Assembly (NCBI GenBank): GCA_022843745.1 | Contig: JALHNB010000001.1 | Location: 338,019 to 402,018, forward strand | Length of the DNA: 64,000 bases | DNA from: Anaerolineae bacterium | GTDB lineage: Bacteria > Chloroflexota > Anaerolineae > Aggregatilineales > Phototrophicaceae | Direction: 5' to 3' | In this document: positions 43,359 through 51,542 of the stretch, in pieces | Layout of the letters: the number at the start of each line of letters is the position of its first letter | How positions within the stretch are numbered: the stretch's first letter is position 1 | Program-made: the position numbers and the translations under genes | Notes under the pieces: model-generated | The model's input: only the letters and a program-made list of their open reading frames with translations | Database searches by the model: none | Told to the model about the DNA's origin: nothing

Positions 43359-44117
43359 ATGGATATAAAAGAAGTTCTTTACGAACTGGGGGTGCGCGAT
43401 GACACCCTGACTGCCGAAGAAAAAGCACAGCTAGACCGCGACGGGTATTTGCCATTAGCGGGCATATTGTCGCCGGAGCAAGTGGCGAAATTTGGCGCAC
43501 GGCTGGATGAATTATCCGCGATTGAGGGTGACAAGGCTGGGTTAGAAGTTCATCAGGAAGTTGGAACAGATCGTTTAGCTGACCTGATAAACAAAGACCC
43601 TATGTTCGAAATTTGCTTTACGCACCCGCGTGTGGTGGCAGCGATGCATCATGTTCTGGGTGACGAGATTAAGCTGTCCTCGCTCAACAGTCGTACATCC
43701 CTTCCCGGTCAGGGGCTTCAGGATGTTCATGCGGATTGGGCCAAAGCCGTTGAGCCAGGCGATTATTATGCCTGCAACTCCATCTGGTTGCTGGATGATT
43801 TCACTGAGCAAAATGGCGCGACGCGGGTTGTCCCCGGCTCGCACCGCAGCGGGAAAATGCCGCGTGATGTCCAGCCCAACCCCAAACAACCCTTTGAGGG
43901 TGAGGTTAAGCTGCTGGCTCCGGCGGGTACGGTGGTGATTTTCAATTGCCACACGTGGCATGGCGGAACACTCAACAGCAGCCCGAATCGCCGCCGCGCG
44001 ATGCACTGCTGTTTCATCCGCCGTGACCAGCCCCAGCAGCTTGACCAGCGCAAATATATCCGACCAGAAACCTATGAACGCCTCAGCGAGGTCGAGCGTT
44101 ACATTCTGGATGTTTAA
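43359..44117 (+). CDS. Phytanoyl-CoA dioxygenase-like protein, array copy 2
   Basis: 252 residues from MDIKEVLYELG; an ATG one codon earlier shares the GAGG site. The same ligands are conserved: QDVHADWA, CHTWHGGTL and NRRRAMHCCF. Protein differences from copies 1 and 3 are scattered (QPFEGEVK, CCFIRRD), so this is an older duplication and not an assembly repeat. It sits between hairpins A and B, probably in one transcript with copies 1 and 3. Confidence 0.9.
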   Translation: MDIKEVLYELGVRDDTLTAEEKAQLDRDGYLPLAGILSPEQVAKFGARLDELSAIEGDKAGLEVHQEVGTDRLADLINKDPMFEICFTHPRVVAAMHHVLGDEIKLSSLNSRTSLPGQGLQDVHADWAKAVEPGDYYACNSIWLLDDFTEQNGATRVVPGSHRSGKMPRDVQPNPKQPFEGEVKLLAPAGTVVIFNCHTWHGGTLNSSPNRRRAMHCCFIRRDQPQQLDQRKYIRPETYERLSEVERYILDV

Positions 44118-44135
44118 ATAACTTTATTGAATAAC

Positions 44136-44181
44136 GAGTGCTATTTCGGAAATTTTCGAATGACATTACGAAATGGCACTC
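44136..44181 (+). repeat. Array hairpin B, before PhyH copy 3
   Basis: Arms GAGTGCTATTTCG (44136-44148) and CGAAATGGCACTC (44169-44181) pair with one G-U, around a 20-base loop again holding TTTTCGAATGA. It has the same size and position relative to its gene as hairpin A. Confidence 0.8.
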
Positions 44182-44199
44182 AATAGTGAGATTTAAAAA

Positions 44200-44958
44200 A
44201 TGGACATAAAAGAAGCACTTTACGAACTGGGTGTGCGCGACGATACCCTGACTGCTGAAGAAAAAGCCCAGTTAGATCGTGACGGATATTTGCCATTAGC
44301 AGGCATTTTGTCGCCAGAACTGGTAGCGAAAATCGCAGCGCGGCTGGACGAGTTAAGTGTTATAGAAGGCGAAAAAGCCGGGCTGGAAGTTCATCAGGAA
44401 GCTGGAACGGATCGTCTGGCGAATCTGTCGAACAAAGACCCCCTGTTCGACATCGCTTTTACCCATCCGCGTGTGCTGGCAGCGATGTATCACGTTTTGC
44501 GCAGTGATTTTAAGCTGTCAGCGCTCAACAGTCGGGCTTCGCTCCCCGGTCAAGGATTGCAAGGGGTTCATGTCGATTGGGGCTTTGCCGTCGAGCCGGG
44601 TGATTATTATGTCTGCAACTCGATCTGGCTGCTGGATGATTTTACCGAGGAAAATGGTGCGACCCGCGTTATTCCGGGTTCACACCGCAGTGGGAAACTG
44701 CCGCAGGATGTGCAGTCCAATACCAAAGACCCTTTTGAGGGAGAGATCAAATTAGTGGCTCCGGCTGGTACGGTGGTGATTTTTAATTCCCATACATGGC
44801 ATGGCGGGACGCTCAACAGCAGCCCGAATCGCCGCCGCGCGATGCACTCCTATTTTTGCCGTCGCGATCAAAAGCAACTGCTCGACCAGCACCAATATAT
44901 CCGACAAGAAACGGTTGATCGCTTAAGCGAGGCTGCCCGCTATATTCTGGATATTTAA
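44200..44958 (+). CDS. Phytanoyl-CoA dioxygenase-like protein, array copy 3
   Basis: 252 residues. The ligand motifs are intact: QGVHVDWG (His-x-Asp), SHTWHGGTL and NRRRAMHSYF. Around the metal, Ala of the other copies is Val (HVD in place of HAD) and the neighbouring residues are FAV in place of KAV, so its substrate pocket may differ. GTGAG lies 8 bases or more upstream. Last complete copy of the array; a tail remnant and terminator follow. Confidence 0.9.
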   Translation: MDIKEALYELGVRDDTLTAEEKAQLDRDGYLPLAGILSPELVAKIAARLDELSVIEGEKAGLEVHQEAGTDRLANLSNKDPLFDIAFTHPRVLAAMYHVLRSDFKLSALNSRASLPGQGLQGVHVDWGFAVEPGDYYVCNSIWLLDDFTEENGATRVIPGSHRSGKLPQDVQSNTKDPFEGEIKLVAPAGTVVIFNSHTWHGGTLNSSPNRRRAMHSYFCRRDQKQLLDQHQYIRQETVDRLSEAARYILDI

Positions 44959-44988
44959 GAGGCCGCATGCCACATTCTGGATATATAA
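44959..44988 (+). pseudogene. Second PhyH tail remnant
   Basis: Thirty bases right after the copy 3 stop encode EAACHILDI and a stop, matching the C-terminal EAARYILDI of the array proteins. It is more diverged than the remnant at 43247, so it is older. Confidence 0.7.
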
Positions 44989-45005
44989 ACAAATTTCAAT
45001 AAATC

Positions 45006-45043
45006 GAGTGCCGTTTCAGTTCTGCGAAATGGCACTCTTTTTT
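45006..45043 (+). terminator. Array hairpin C / intrinsic terminator
   Basis: The arms GAGTGCCGTTTC and GAAATGGCACTC (45006-45037) match hairpins A and B, but the loop is only 8 bases and six T follow (45038-45043). It should end transcription of the array. Hairpins A and B may be derived from such a terminator by duplication of the gene unit. Confidence 0.85.
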
Positions 45044-45044
45044 G

Positions 45045-46247
45045 TCACCACCATCGTTCAGCCACCGCGACAGACGATATTTCGGTGGCGTACCACAACA
45101 CACCGCTGGCGACATGCAGCAGCCAGATCACAACACAGACCACAGCCGCGCGGTTGAACGTAAACCCTTTTCCAGGCTCATAAATCTGGCGCAGGAAAAA
45201 GACTGCTGAGACGACCAGCAGCACGAACACGGTGATTTGCCCACTCCAAACAAAATTCCCATCGCTGACTCGATCCGACTCGACGAGGAAATAGCCGTAG
45301 AATGCGCCGACTAGAAATGTCAACCAGGACAGATTTAAGCTTAACTCATGGCGTGCCTGACGAAAATACAGAATGTAGACTGCCAACGGGAATAGAACGG
45401 ACATCACAAATTTGAGCAGCAGTCCGTTGATGTTCAACAGGTTGAAGAACTCAAAAGGCGCGAACTGGATAGACCCTCCGCCAACCGAGGAGGTACGCAG
45501 CATGAGCATCTGGATAACAATAACGGCTATCGCAGGCAATCCTATCCCGAAAATGAGCAGCGACCAATGGATGGTTTGCCGTCGATACAGGCGATAAAGC
45601 ACGATTAATCCGATAGCGGGCAGCACAGCAATCGTATAATGAGGCTTCGCAAAGGTTGTTAAGATCATCAAGATGGCGGCGATCAGGACGGCAAGCCACG
45701 TTTTAAAAAATGGGCTTGATGAGAATACACCCACGATATAAATGAATAACAGCAGCGTCAGTGGCCGCATGGTTGTCAATGTGGGACTATGGTACATATT
45801 GGGCAAAATATAGCCCCAGTACAAATTGTGATCGCCCCATGTAAAGATCGTCACGGCTGAGATGGTCATCAGGGAGAGCGTCACAAAAATGGCAACGAAA
45901 ACAGATTTCCAGTTTAGTCGGCTCTCAAAAACCGGACGAACATAAACACCATAAATTACTGCGCCGAGGGCCAGATAAACGAATATGGCAAATAAGAAAC
46001 CCGCTTGCGTAAACCCTGCTCCCGGCATAACGGCATGAGTGAGAATGACACCCAGATGAAAGAGAGGATGAGGGAGGATTTCGCGAGTGCCATCCGCCAT
46101 TTCCATCGCAAAGGCGATATGCGGTTGATAATCGGCACCGCGTTCCGCAATCATGTGCAAAATCATCGGCGCGAAAATGATCGGAATGAGCAATATAAGC
46201 ATGATCTGGGGCAGGATTCTGGGGGGACGAATACGACCTTGACGCAT
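45045..46247 (-). CDS. Polytopic membrane protein, GT-C-like
   Basis: 400 residues with about ten transmembrane helices. After the first helix an extracytoplasmic loop (GADYQPHIAFAMEMADGTRE, then HPLFHLGVILTH) resembles the Asp/His-bearing loop of GT-C glycosyltransferases that use lipid-linked sugars. ILPNMYHSPTLTTMRPLTLL and TFAKPHYTIAVLPAIGL are also like that class. The family cannot be named. It converges on the PhyH array terminator. Promoter not identified. Confidence 0.65.
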   Translation of the reverse strand: MRQGRIRPPRILPQIMLILLIPIIFAPMILHMIAERGADYQPHIAFAMEMADGTREILPHPLFHLGVILTHAVMPGAGFTQAGFLFAIFVYLALGAVIYGVYVRPVFESRLNWKSVFVAIFVTLSLMTISAVTIFTWGDHNLYWGYILPNMYHSPTLTTMRPLTLLLFIYIVGVFSSSPFFKTWLAVLIAAILMILTTFAKPHYTIAVLPAIGLIVLYRLYRRQTIHWSLLIFGIGLPAIAVIVIQMLMLRTSSVGGGSIQFAPFEFFNLLNINGLLLKFVMSVLFPLAVYILYFRQARHELSLNLSWLTFLVGAFYGYFLVESDRVSDGNFVWSGQITVFVLLVVSAVFFLRQIYEPGKGFTFNRAAVVCVVIWLLHVASGVLWYATEISSVAVAERWW

Positions 46248-46336
46248 TTAATAAATCCTGGCTGGATGATGTAATGAGCAACTTCACATCCATAATGTTA
46301 TACTAGATTGATAATCGTGAGCCTTTAGTATTTAAG

Positions 46337-46867
46337 ATGACACGTTCACGCCGTAACCGTCCTGAAAAATTTCATAAACCGTCCGTACTGCCAGCTTTGT
46401 CCGCCGTTGTTGACGATCTGGGGGGGACACTCGACTCGCTCAACGCTTGGGGGTATCTGGAAGAATGGAAAGAGGCCAGCCTCAAGCAAGTGAATTGTTT
46501 TGGGCCGGGCGTGTTTCGGGGATATGTACCCACAGCCTGGGCAGGTGTCATTTTATGGTGCAAGCGTCGCGGCTATTACCATTACAGCACGCTCTACATG
46601 GTCGGCATATGGGCGATTCGTGCTGAGGATAATGCGATTGATGTGGTGATCGGCACCAAAGAAGCGACTTACAGCCACCCCATTTATAATGTCGAAGCCT
46701 ATCATCGTCGTATCCAGACCGAATTCAAGACGTTTTATCAGGATAACGGCTCTCCGCCTGCCGAGGATCGTCATCTTTTTAAGGTGCGTTACGAAGCCAC
46801 ACAACGGCTGGAAGTTCGGCAGGTCATCGTAAAAATTCTCAAAACCTGGGCCGATCAATATCGCTAA
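46337..46867 (+). CDS. Hypothetical protein
   Basis: 176 residues with a basic start (TRSRRNRPEKFHKP) and no signal peptide or transmembrane helix. The middle is rich in aromatics (GVILWCKRRGYYHYSTLYMVG) and looks globular. I recognise no family. Its stop overlaps the stop of the convergent next gene by 4 bases. It is divergent from the GT-C-like gene, with 89 bases between starts. Confidence 0.65.
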   Translation: MTRSRRNRPEKFHKPSVLPALSAVVDDLGGTLDSLNAWGYLEEWKEASLKQVNCFGPGVFRGYVPTAWAGVILWCKRRGYYHYSTLYMVGIWAIRAEDNAIDVVIGTKEATYSHPIYNVEAYHRRIQTEFKTFYQDNGSPPAEDRHLFKVRYEATQRLEVRQVIVKILKTWADQYR

Positions 46868-47313
46868 AAATCAATACTTCCGTCACCGTCTTCGTCCAGC
46901 ATCCCGCCGAAAATCTCATCCTCATTGCCATCCCGTCGCCGCTTTTTGCCAGTGCCGTTGCTACGGGAGGCATAGTCCGAAGGCTTAAATCCCTCAAAAA
47001 CATCCGGTACATTCGTTTGCGCCTTTGCTTCTGTGGTTGGCGCAGCCTGTGGGTCTTTGCTGTGGCGGGCAATCGCCGCGTCAAAATCGAGCGATTCAGC
47101 TTTGGCGCGTAAATTATGGCTGCGCTGAGACGGCAGAATCTGCGGATCGGATTCGAGCGAATCGCCCTGATGCTTCATGAAATAGCCCATCGCCATGCTG
47201 AAAATATTGAATCGCAAAAAACGATACATCAAAAATCCGCCGACAATTAGCAATCCCAGAGCAACAATTAAAACACCGCATACTGCCAGTAAAACAGGGG
47301 ATACGTCATTCAT
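46864..47313 (-). CDS. Small membrane protein of unknown function
   Basis: 149 residues. An N-terminal transmembrane helix (VLLAVCGVLIVALGLLIVGGFLMY) is followed by a short basic segment (FLRFNIFSMAMGYFMKHQ) and a hydrophilic, charged cytoplasmic tail ending in EDGDGSIDF, an EF-hand-like acidic stretch (DEDGDGSIDF) that might bind calcium. No family recognised. It lies 20 bases downstream of the DUF5996 gene in the same direction. Confidence 0.65.
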   Translation of the reverse strand: MNDVSPVLLAVCGVLIVALGLLIVGGFLMYRFLRFNIFSMAMGYFMKHQGDSLESDPQILPSQRSHNLRAKAESLDFDAAIARHSKDPQAAPTTEAKAQTNVPDVFEGFKPSDYASRSNGTGKKRRRDGNEDEIFGGMLDEDGDGSIDF

Positions 47314-47333
47314 TGTTTTTACTCCACAACTCG

Positions 47334-48116
47334 TTAAACCAGCAGTGGCGAAACCGCTTGGTAAATTTCACTGTATAACGCTTCAATCATGGCTTCTGAG
47401 TCATTTGTATTGACCAGATCGTCGTAATGAACCACGATGCCTGTCCAGGGCTGGGTGTTGACATGCGCCAGCACGGGCAGCGGAATATCGGCTAATCCAG
47501 CCGGGTTGGGCGAAGCATAGGCATAAAGATAGGGGCGCTCGAAACCTGCGCTGCCAGGGGAAAAGCCAAAATTCATATGCTTATCCTGATGCTCGTCGGA
47601 GCCAGTCCCCGCAAACCATAGAAATGACAGATCAAAGCCATGAGGCCAGACGACAACAGGTGACTGCGGGCCGAACAGCCGCGCTCGAAAACGCGCCGCC
47701 GCCGTAAAAACGCTAAAAAGCGCGTCCGCATATTCTTCAGATGTGTGTGCGTCGATATGCAGCGGCGTTTGATCGGCTAATTTATCGCGATCCAACGGCA
47801 CGTCGTGTCCTTCTTCAGCCAATAAACCCAGCACCGCGCCCGTTAATGACCATTGTGTGTGGCCTTTGAGCGATAAGCGGACAGGCGTTTCCCCCGGCTG
47901 GCGATAGGCAATCGAAAGATCGGTGAAATCCAGCGCCAGATCGCCCCCAAAAGGCAGCGGCCCGGTGGATAGCCCTTCCGGTATCACGTTCAGGCTCAGA
48001 CGCATTGCATTTGGCAGCGGCGGCGTGACCTCCGCGCGGACAGCGGAAATCACCTGAGAGGCGAGATGAAGGCTGTCACGTGTCGGCTGCCAGTTAAATA
48101 GCGTGGGAAGGGGCAT
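47334..48116 (-). CDS. DUF5996 family protein
   Basis: 260 residues, cytoplasmic. It has the DUF5996 plan: an opening helix (TRDSLHLASQVISAVRAEV), LSLNVIPEGLSTGPLPFG, LALDFTDLSIAYRQPG, VVWPHGFDLSFLWFAG and the late PYLYAYASPNP. The biochemical role is not known. It probably forms an operon with the small membrane protein downstream (20-base gap). Confidence 0.75.
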   Translation of the reverse strand: MPLPTLFNWQPTRDSLHLASQVISAVRAEVTPPLPNAMRLSLNVIPEGLSTGPLPFGGDLALDFTDLSIAYRQPGETPVRLSLKGHTQWSLTGAVLGLLAEEGHDVPLDRDKLADQTPLHIDAHTSEEYADALFSVFTAAARFRARLFGPQSPVVVWPHGFDLSFLWFAGTGSDEHQDKHMNFGFSPGSAGFERPYLYAYASPNPAGLADIPLPVLAHVNTQPWTGIVVHYDDLVNTNDSEAMIEALYSEIYQAVSPLLV

Positions 48117-48333
48117 AGTATATCCTTAATGAACAAATGCAAAGTCCTTCGATCAAACTTACTGCATTTTACGCAGCACTTTCAACTCAACACTCAAGAC
48201 TATTGTAACGCTTTTCGTACACTTTGTCGGAGAATTCGTCCGCAATTTGATGAAGGCTGGTCTAGCCGAAAAGTCTCAAATCCGACATGATTATCATGCA
48301 AATATTCATTTTCACGATAGGTTAGTATTCATT

Positions 48334-49524
48334 ATGCGCAATTTCGTTTCACAAAGCGTCAAAAATCTCCGTCCTTCAGGAATTCGCCGTTACTTTGACA
48401 TCGCCGCCACGATGGACGATGTCGTCTCGCTCGGAATCGGTGAGCCGGATTTCGCAACGCCCAAGCATATCGCCGCCAAAGGCATCGAATCTATCGAACG
48501 CGGACAGACTGCCTATACGTCCAATTCCGGCACAATCGAACTGCGCCGTGCGGTTTCGGAATATATTGAGCGCCTCTATGGACTCCACTACGCGCCGGAT
48601 TCGCAAATTCTGGTGACAGTGGGCGTGAGCGAGGCCATGTGGCTGGCAATGAAGTCCATTCTCGATCCCGGAGACGAGGTGCTGGTCGTCGAGCCATGTT
48701 TTGTGGCGAACGGTGCGGCTGTCGAAATGGCGGGCGGCGTGCCTGTTTTCGTCGATACCTATGTTGACGATGAATTTCAGGTGACGGGCGCGAGTCTGGA
48801 AGCGAAAATCACCGCGCGTACCAAAGCGATTCTGATTAGTTATCCCAACAATCCCACCGGCGCGATTCTGACACTCGAACATATGCAGGAGATCGCTGCT
48901 GTTGCCCAAAAATACGATCTCGTGGTGATCTCCGACGAAATTTACGAACGGCTGGTTTATAGCGCCACACATATCAACTTTGCGTCGCTGCCCGACATGT
49001 ATGAGCGCACGATTTTGATGAGTGGCATGAGCAAGTCATTCGCGATGACGGGCTGGCGCATTGGATACGTCACAGCCTCGCGCGAAATTATGGAAGCGAT
49101 GCGCAAACTGCATCAATATCTGATTATGTCCGCGCCGACGATGGGCCAATTTGCTGCCCTCGAAGCGCTTAATTCTGGTGAGGAAGCTGTCGAAGCGATG
49201 CGCCTGGAATATGACCGCCGTCGCCATCTGATCGTCGATGGTTTTAACAGTTTGGGGTTGACGTGTTTCGAGCCGCGCGGCGCATTCTACTGTTTCCCGA
49301 ATATCAGCGCCAGCGGTATGACCGATGAAGAATTTTGCGAACGTCTGCTGCTCGAAGAAAAAGTAGCGGTTGTTCCCGGCAGTGCGTTTGGGAAAAGCGG
49401 TGATGGTTTCATCCGCGCCTGCTACGCGACCAGCTATGAAAATATCGAACTCGCGCTGGAACGCATGGGCAAATTTATGGCGCGGCACGGCGAAAAATCG
49501 ACGATTGTCTCCGCCTCTCGCTAA
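48334..49524 (+). CDS. PLP-dependent aminotransferase, class I/II
   Basis: 396 residues from MRNFVSQSVKNL at 48334; 29 further in-frame codons upstream do not look like the family. It has the aspartate-aminotransferase fold: SLGIGEPDFATP, YPNNPTGAI (Asn-Pro), VVISDEIYERLVY (Asp, Tyr), the PLP-binding Lys in SGMSKSFAMTGWRIGY, and the substrate Arg in GFIRACYATS. It transfers amino groups between amino and 2-oxo acids in the cytoplasm, probably with an aromatic or aliphatic substrate. The 217-base leader holds nothing else clear. Confidence 0.92.
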   Translation: MRNFVSQSVKNLRPSGIRRYFDIAATMDDVVSLGIGEPDFATPKHIAAKGIESIERGQTAYTSNSGTIELRRAVSEYIERLYGLHYAPDSQILVTVGVSEAMWLAMKSILDPGDEVLVVEPCFVANGAAVEMAGGVPVFVDTYVDDEFQVTGASLEAKITARTKAILISYPNNPTGAILTLEHMQEIAAVAQKYDLVVISDEIYERLVYSATHINFASLPDMYERTILMSGMSKSFAMTGWRIGYVTASREIMEAMRKLHQYLIMSAPTMGQFAALEALNSGEEAVEAMRLEYDRRRHLIVDGFNSLGLTCFEPRGAFYCFPNISASGMTDEEFCERLLLEEKVAVVPGSAFGKSGDGFIRACYATSYENIELALERMGKFMARHGEKSTIVSASR

Positions 49525-49534
49525 TAACGATCCT

Positions 49535-49561
49535 GTAGGGGCGGCTCGTCGAGTCGCCCTT
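49535..49561. repeat. GTAGGGGC-type intergenic palindrome, copy 5
   Basis: It starts GTAGGGGC, then CTC-GTC-GAG in the loop, and closes with CGCCCT. The right end is diverged (CTTCCCAC in place of CCTAC). It lies 11 bases after the aminotransferase stop. Confidence 0.65.
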
Positions 49562-49597
49562 CCCACGCAAATATCGCACATCTTAATGCTCGTTGGC

Positions 49598-49626
49598 TTG
49601 CTCATTTGCTCTCCCTACCGTAAGAT
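49598..49626 (+). promoter_or_regulatory. Putative promoter for the 49662 operon
   Basis: TTGCTC (49598-49603) and TAAGAT (49621-49626) are 17 bases apart, 36 bases before the ATG at 49662. Confidence 0.5.
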
Positions 49627-49661
49627 TCTGCTATATCACGGCAACAGTCGGGGGATCGCGA

Positions 49662-50294
49662 ATGTCTGAACTCGAATTACGTCAACAACAAGAAGTCGTC
49701 AAAGCGCAAAATGAGATTGAAAGTATTATTGTAGAACGCCGCAAGCAGCGTGATTTTGTGCGCAAGCAGACGGCGGATTTTACCGAACAGCTTTTCAATG
49801 CGCTCAAGACCGCCGCTATTGAAATCCGCGAAAAAGGGCTGAACGAAATCGGTGAACCACGCCTGATCGACCACCCTGCCGGGGCAGGCCGCCGCGCCCT
49901 GCAAATCCCGATTGAAGACTGGAGCGTGATTTTCGTGCCGCTGGTCGGGTTGGCGAGGCCAAATATCCGCGATGAGGCTCAGATCCCCGGCTTCTTCTTT
50001 AAACAAATCGCCGGACGCATGGCCGTTTTTATCGGTAATGAACCGGAAGCTAATTCATTTTTCGACTTTTTGATTTTGCCCAACGGCGCTTGGTTCGGTT
50101 GGGGCTATGGCTGGCCGCGGCAGGCTTCAACGATTGAAGAAACCGATTTCAGGCTGCTGGCGTATGGCCTGCTGACGAGCTTTATCAAGGATATTTTCTC
50201 AACCTGGCGACCCCGTTCGGATACGACACTTGGGAGCGCGATGGATGCCCGCAAACGCTCCTATCTGTTTGGGCTGCCAGGGGACGAATTGTAA
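49662..50294 (+). CDS. Hypothetical cytoplasmic protein
   Basis: 210 residues from the ATG at 49662, preceded by GGGGGA. A coiled-coil N-terminus (LRQQQEVVKAQNEIESIIVERRKQ, shortened here to its core) leads into an alpha/beta domain (WSVIFVPLVGLARPN, RMAVFIGNEPEANSFFDFLI). No family recognised. Its stop overlaps the next start by one base, so it works with, or is at least translated with, the TPR protein. Confidence 0.7.
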   Translation: MSELELRQQQEVVKAQNEIESIIVERRKQRDFVRKQTADFTEQLFNALKTAAIEIREKGLNEIGEPRLIDHPAGAGRRALQIPIEDWSVIFVPLVGLARPNIRDEAQIPGFFFKQIAGRMAVFIGNEPEANSFFDFLILPNGAWFGWGYGWPRQASTIEETDFRLLAYGLLTSFIKDIFSTWRPRSDTTLGSAMDARKRSYLFGLPGDEL

Positions 50295-51109
50295 TGCCCT
50301 ACACGCCGATGCAGTTGGCCGAAGCGTTTATCCATACCGGGGAACTGGCTGACGCGCTCGATGCTCTCAATCAGCAGCTTGATGCTCATCCTGGTGATGA
50401 TGCGGCTCGGCGGCTGCGGATCGGTGTTTTGCTGCGGCGTGCCAGTGACGACTATTTGCATCAAGCGCTGGCGGATTTTGACCATCTTGCCCGTGTGAGC
50501 GCTGACGATGAAGTGCTGCGCTCCGTGATTCTGGAACGGCTGCAAAATCTGGATGGCGCATTGGAAGCAATGACCCGCGCCCTTGCGATCAACCCCGGCG
50601 ATGATCGTCTCACCGAGCGCAACCTCCATTTGCTGATCGCGCAAAATAAAATTGATGCCGCGCTGGAATTGGTGCGGACTCAGGAACGCACGTGGCGCTG
50701 GTTGCAGTGGGAAGGCGATTTATTGGTCATGTCCGGCGACGATATGATGGCGACGGCGCGTTACGGGCTGGCGCTGGCACAGATGAACGAGCGCTATACA
50801 GCGGATGATCGCTTCATCACGCCCATTCGTGCGCGGCTCCTGCTCACGCGCGGAGATGCTTATCGCCGCCTGGGGGACATCGGTCAGGCCGAAAAACATT
50901 ACATCGCGGCTGGTAAATTGATCCCGACAGACCCGATGATTGCGTTTAATCGAGGCTTGTTGGCGGTGCAGCGCGGATCAATCGCGGATGCGCTGAAATT
51001 CTGCGGCAAAGGCTTCAGCGAGGCCAGCGCAGCACTGCGGACGGAAATGGAAATTGTGCTGCGAGGGGATGACCGTTATGCCGAACTCGCGCGGCAGTTG
51101 ATTGGCTAA
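50294..51109 (+). CDS. TPR-type repeat protein
   Basis: 271 residues of helical repeats with the TPR pattern (LAEAFIHTGELADALDALNQ, LDGALEAMTRALAINPGDD, GDAYRRLGDIGQAEKHYIAA, AFNRGLLAVQRGSIADALKF). Cytoplasmic, no signal peptide. Second gene of the operon with the 49662 gene. Its end overlaps the convergent small membrane protein by 4 bases. Confidence 0.8.
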   Translation: MPYTPMQLAEAFIHTGELADALDALNQQLDAHPGDDAARRLRIGVLLRRASDDYLHQALADFDHLARVSADDEVLRSVILERLQNLDGALEAMTRALAINPGDDRLTERNLHLLIAQNKIDAALELVRTQERTWRWLQWEGDLLVMSGDDMMATARYGLALAQMNERYTADDRFITPIRARLLLTRGDAYRRLGDIGQAEKHYIAAGKLIPTDPMIAFNRGLLAVQRGSIADALKFCGKGFSEASAALRTEMEIVLRGDDRYAELARQLIG

Positions 51110-51306
51110 TCGAGGCGGAAACGATCTGGCGCTTCGGGTTCTTGCGCTGCTTCGGCGGGTTTTTCTTCTTCCAACTCATCAGGAATATTGCGGGACTTCA
51201 GCCAGCTAACGCCCATTAAACCCAGAAACACAACCGCGATCCCCAAAAAAATCATCTCGTCAAATGGGCCAAGTGCGCCGTGCGCCAGAATAATCGGAAT
51301 GTTCAT
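51106..51306 (-). CDS. Small single-helix membrane protein
   Basis: 66 residues from the ATG at 51306, with GGAGG about 10 bases upstream; 21 further in-frame codons upstream are not protein-like. One transmembrane helix (MIFLGIAVVFLGLMGVSWL) and an acidic Pro-rich tail (EEEKPAEAAQEPEAP). No family recognised. Confidence 0.6.
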   Translation of the reverse strand: MNIPIILAHGALGPFDEMIFLGIAVVFLGLMGVSWLKSRNIPDELEEEKPAEAAQEPEAPDRFRLD

Positions 51307-51367
51307 GATGACATTGCCTCCGCTGTTTATTATACGCCGGAATGAGGGCTGAAGGTGATGGGGAAAC

Positions 51368-51390
51368 AAAAAAGCGCAATTAGTATGCGC
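51368..51390 (-). terminator. Terminator after tRNA-Arg
   Basis: On the minus strand GCGCA (51390-51386) pairs with TGCGC (51378-51374), followed by six T (51373-51368). It lies 20 bases past the tRNA 3' end. Confidence 0.65.
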
Positions 51391-51409
51391 CTTAGTAATT
51401 ATTTAGTGT

Positions 51410-51482
51410 TGCGCCCGATAGGAATCGAACCTACGACTCACCGCTTAGGACGCGGCAGCTCTATCCACTGAGCTACGGACGC
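51410..51482 (-). tRNA. tRNA-Arg (anticodon CCT)
   Basis: 73 bases. The acceptor stem GCGTCCG pairs with CGGGCGC with one G-U. The D arm is GCTC...GAGC. The anticodon arm GCCGC/GCGGT has loop GTCCTAA, anticodon CCT, reading AGG. The T arm is GTAGG-TTCGATT-CCTAT. The discriminator base is A and CCA is not encoded. Base 32 is G, which is unusual but leaves the loop intact. Confidence 0.95.
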
Positions 51483-51498
51483 ATGATTTCGAAAGGTC

Positions 51499-51527
51499 AT
51501 TATAGTCATGGTTCTATCTTGCGTCAA
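51499..51527 (-). promoter_or_regulatory. tRNA-Arg promoter
   Basis: On the minus strand TTGACG (51527-51522) and a perfect TATAAT (51504-51499) are 17 bases apart, 17 bases before the tRNA 5' end. This is the best sigma-70 match in the window. Confidence 0.8.
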
Positions 51528-51542
51528 CGATAGCATAAGATT

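Noticed and set aside
42482-44958. PhyH array as an assembly duplication
   Set aside because: The three genes differ at many positions in DNA and protein and have different spacers, so they are true paralogues.
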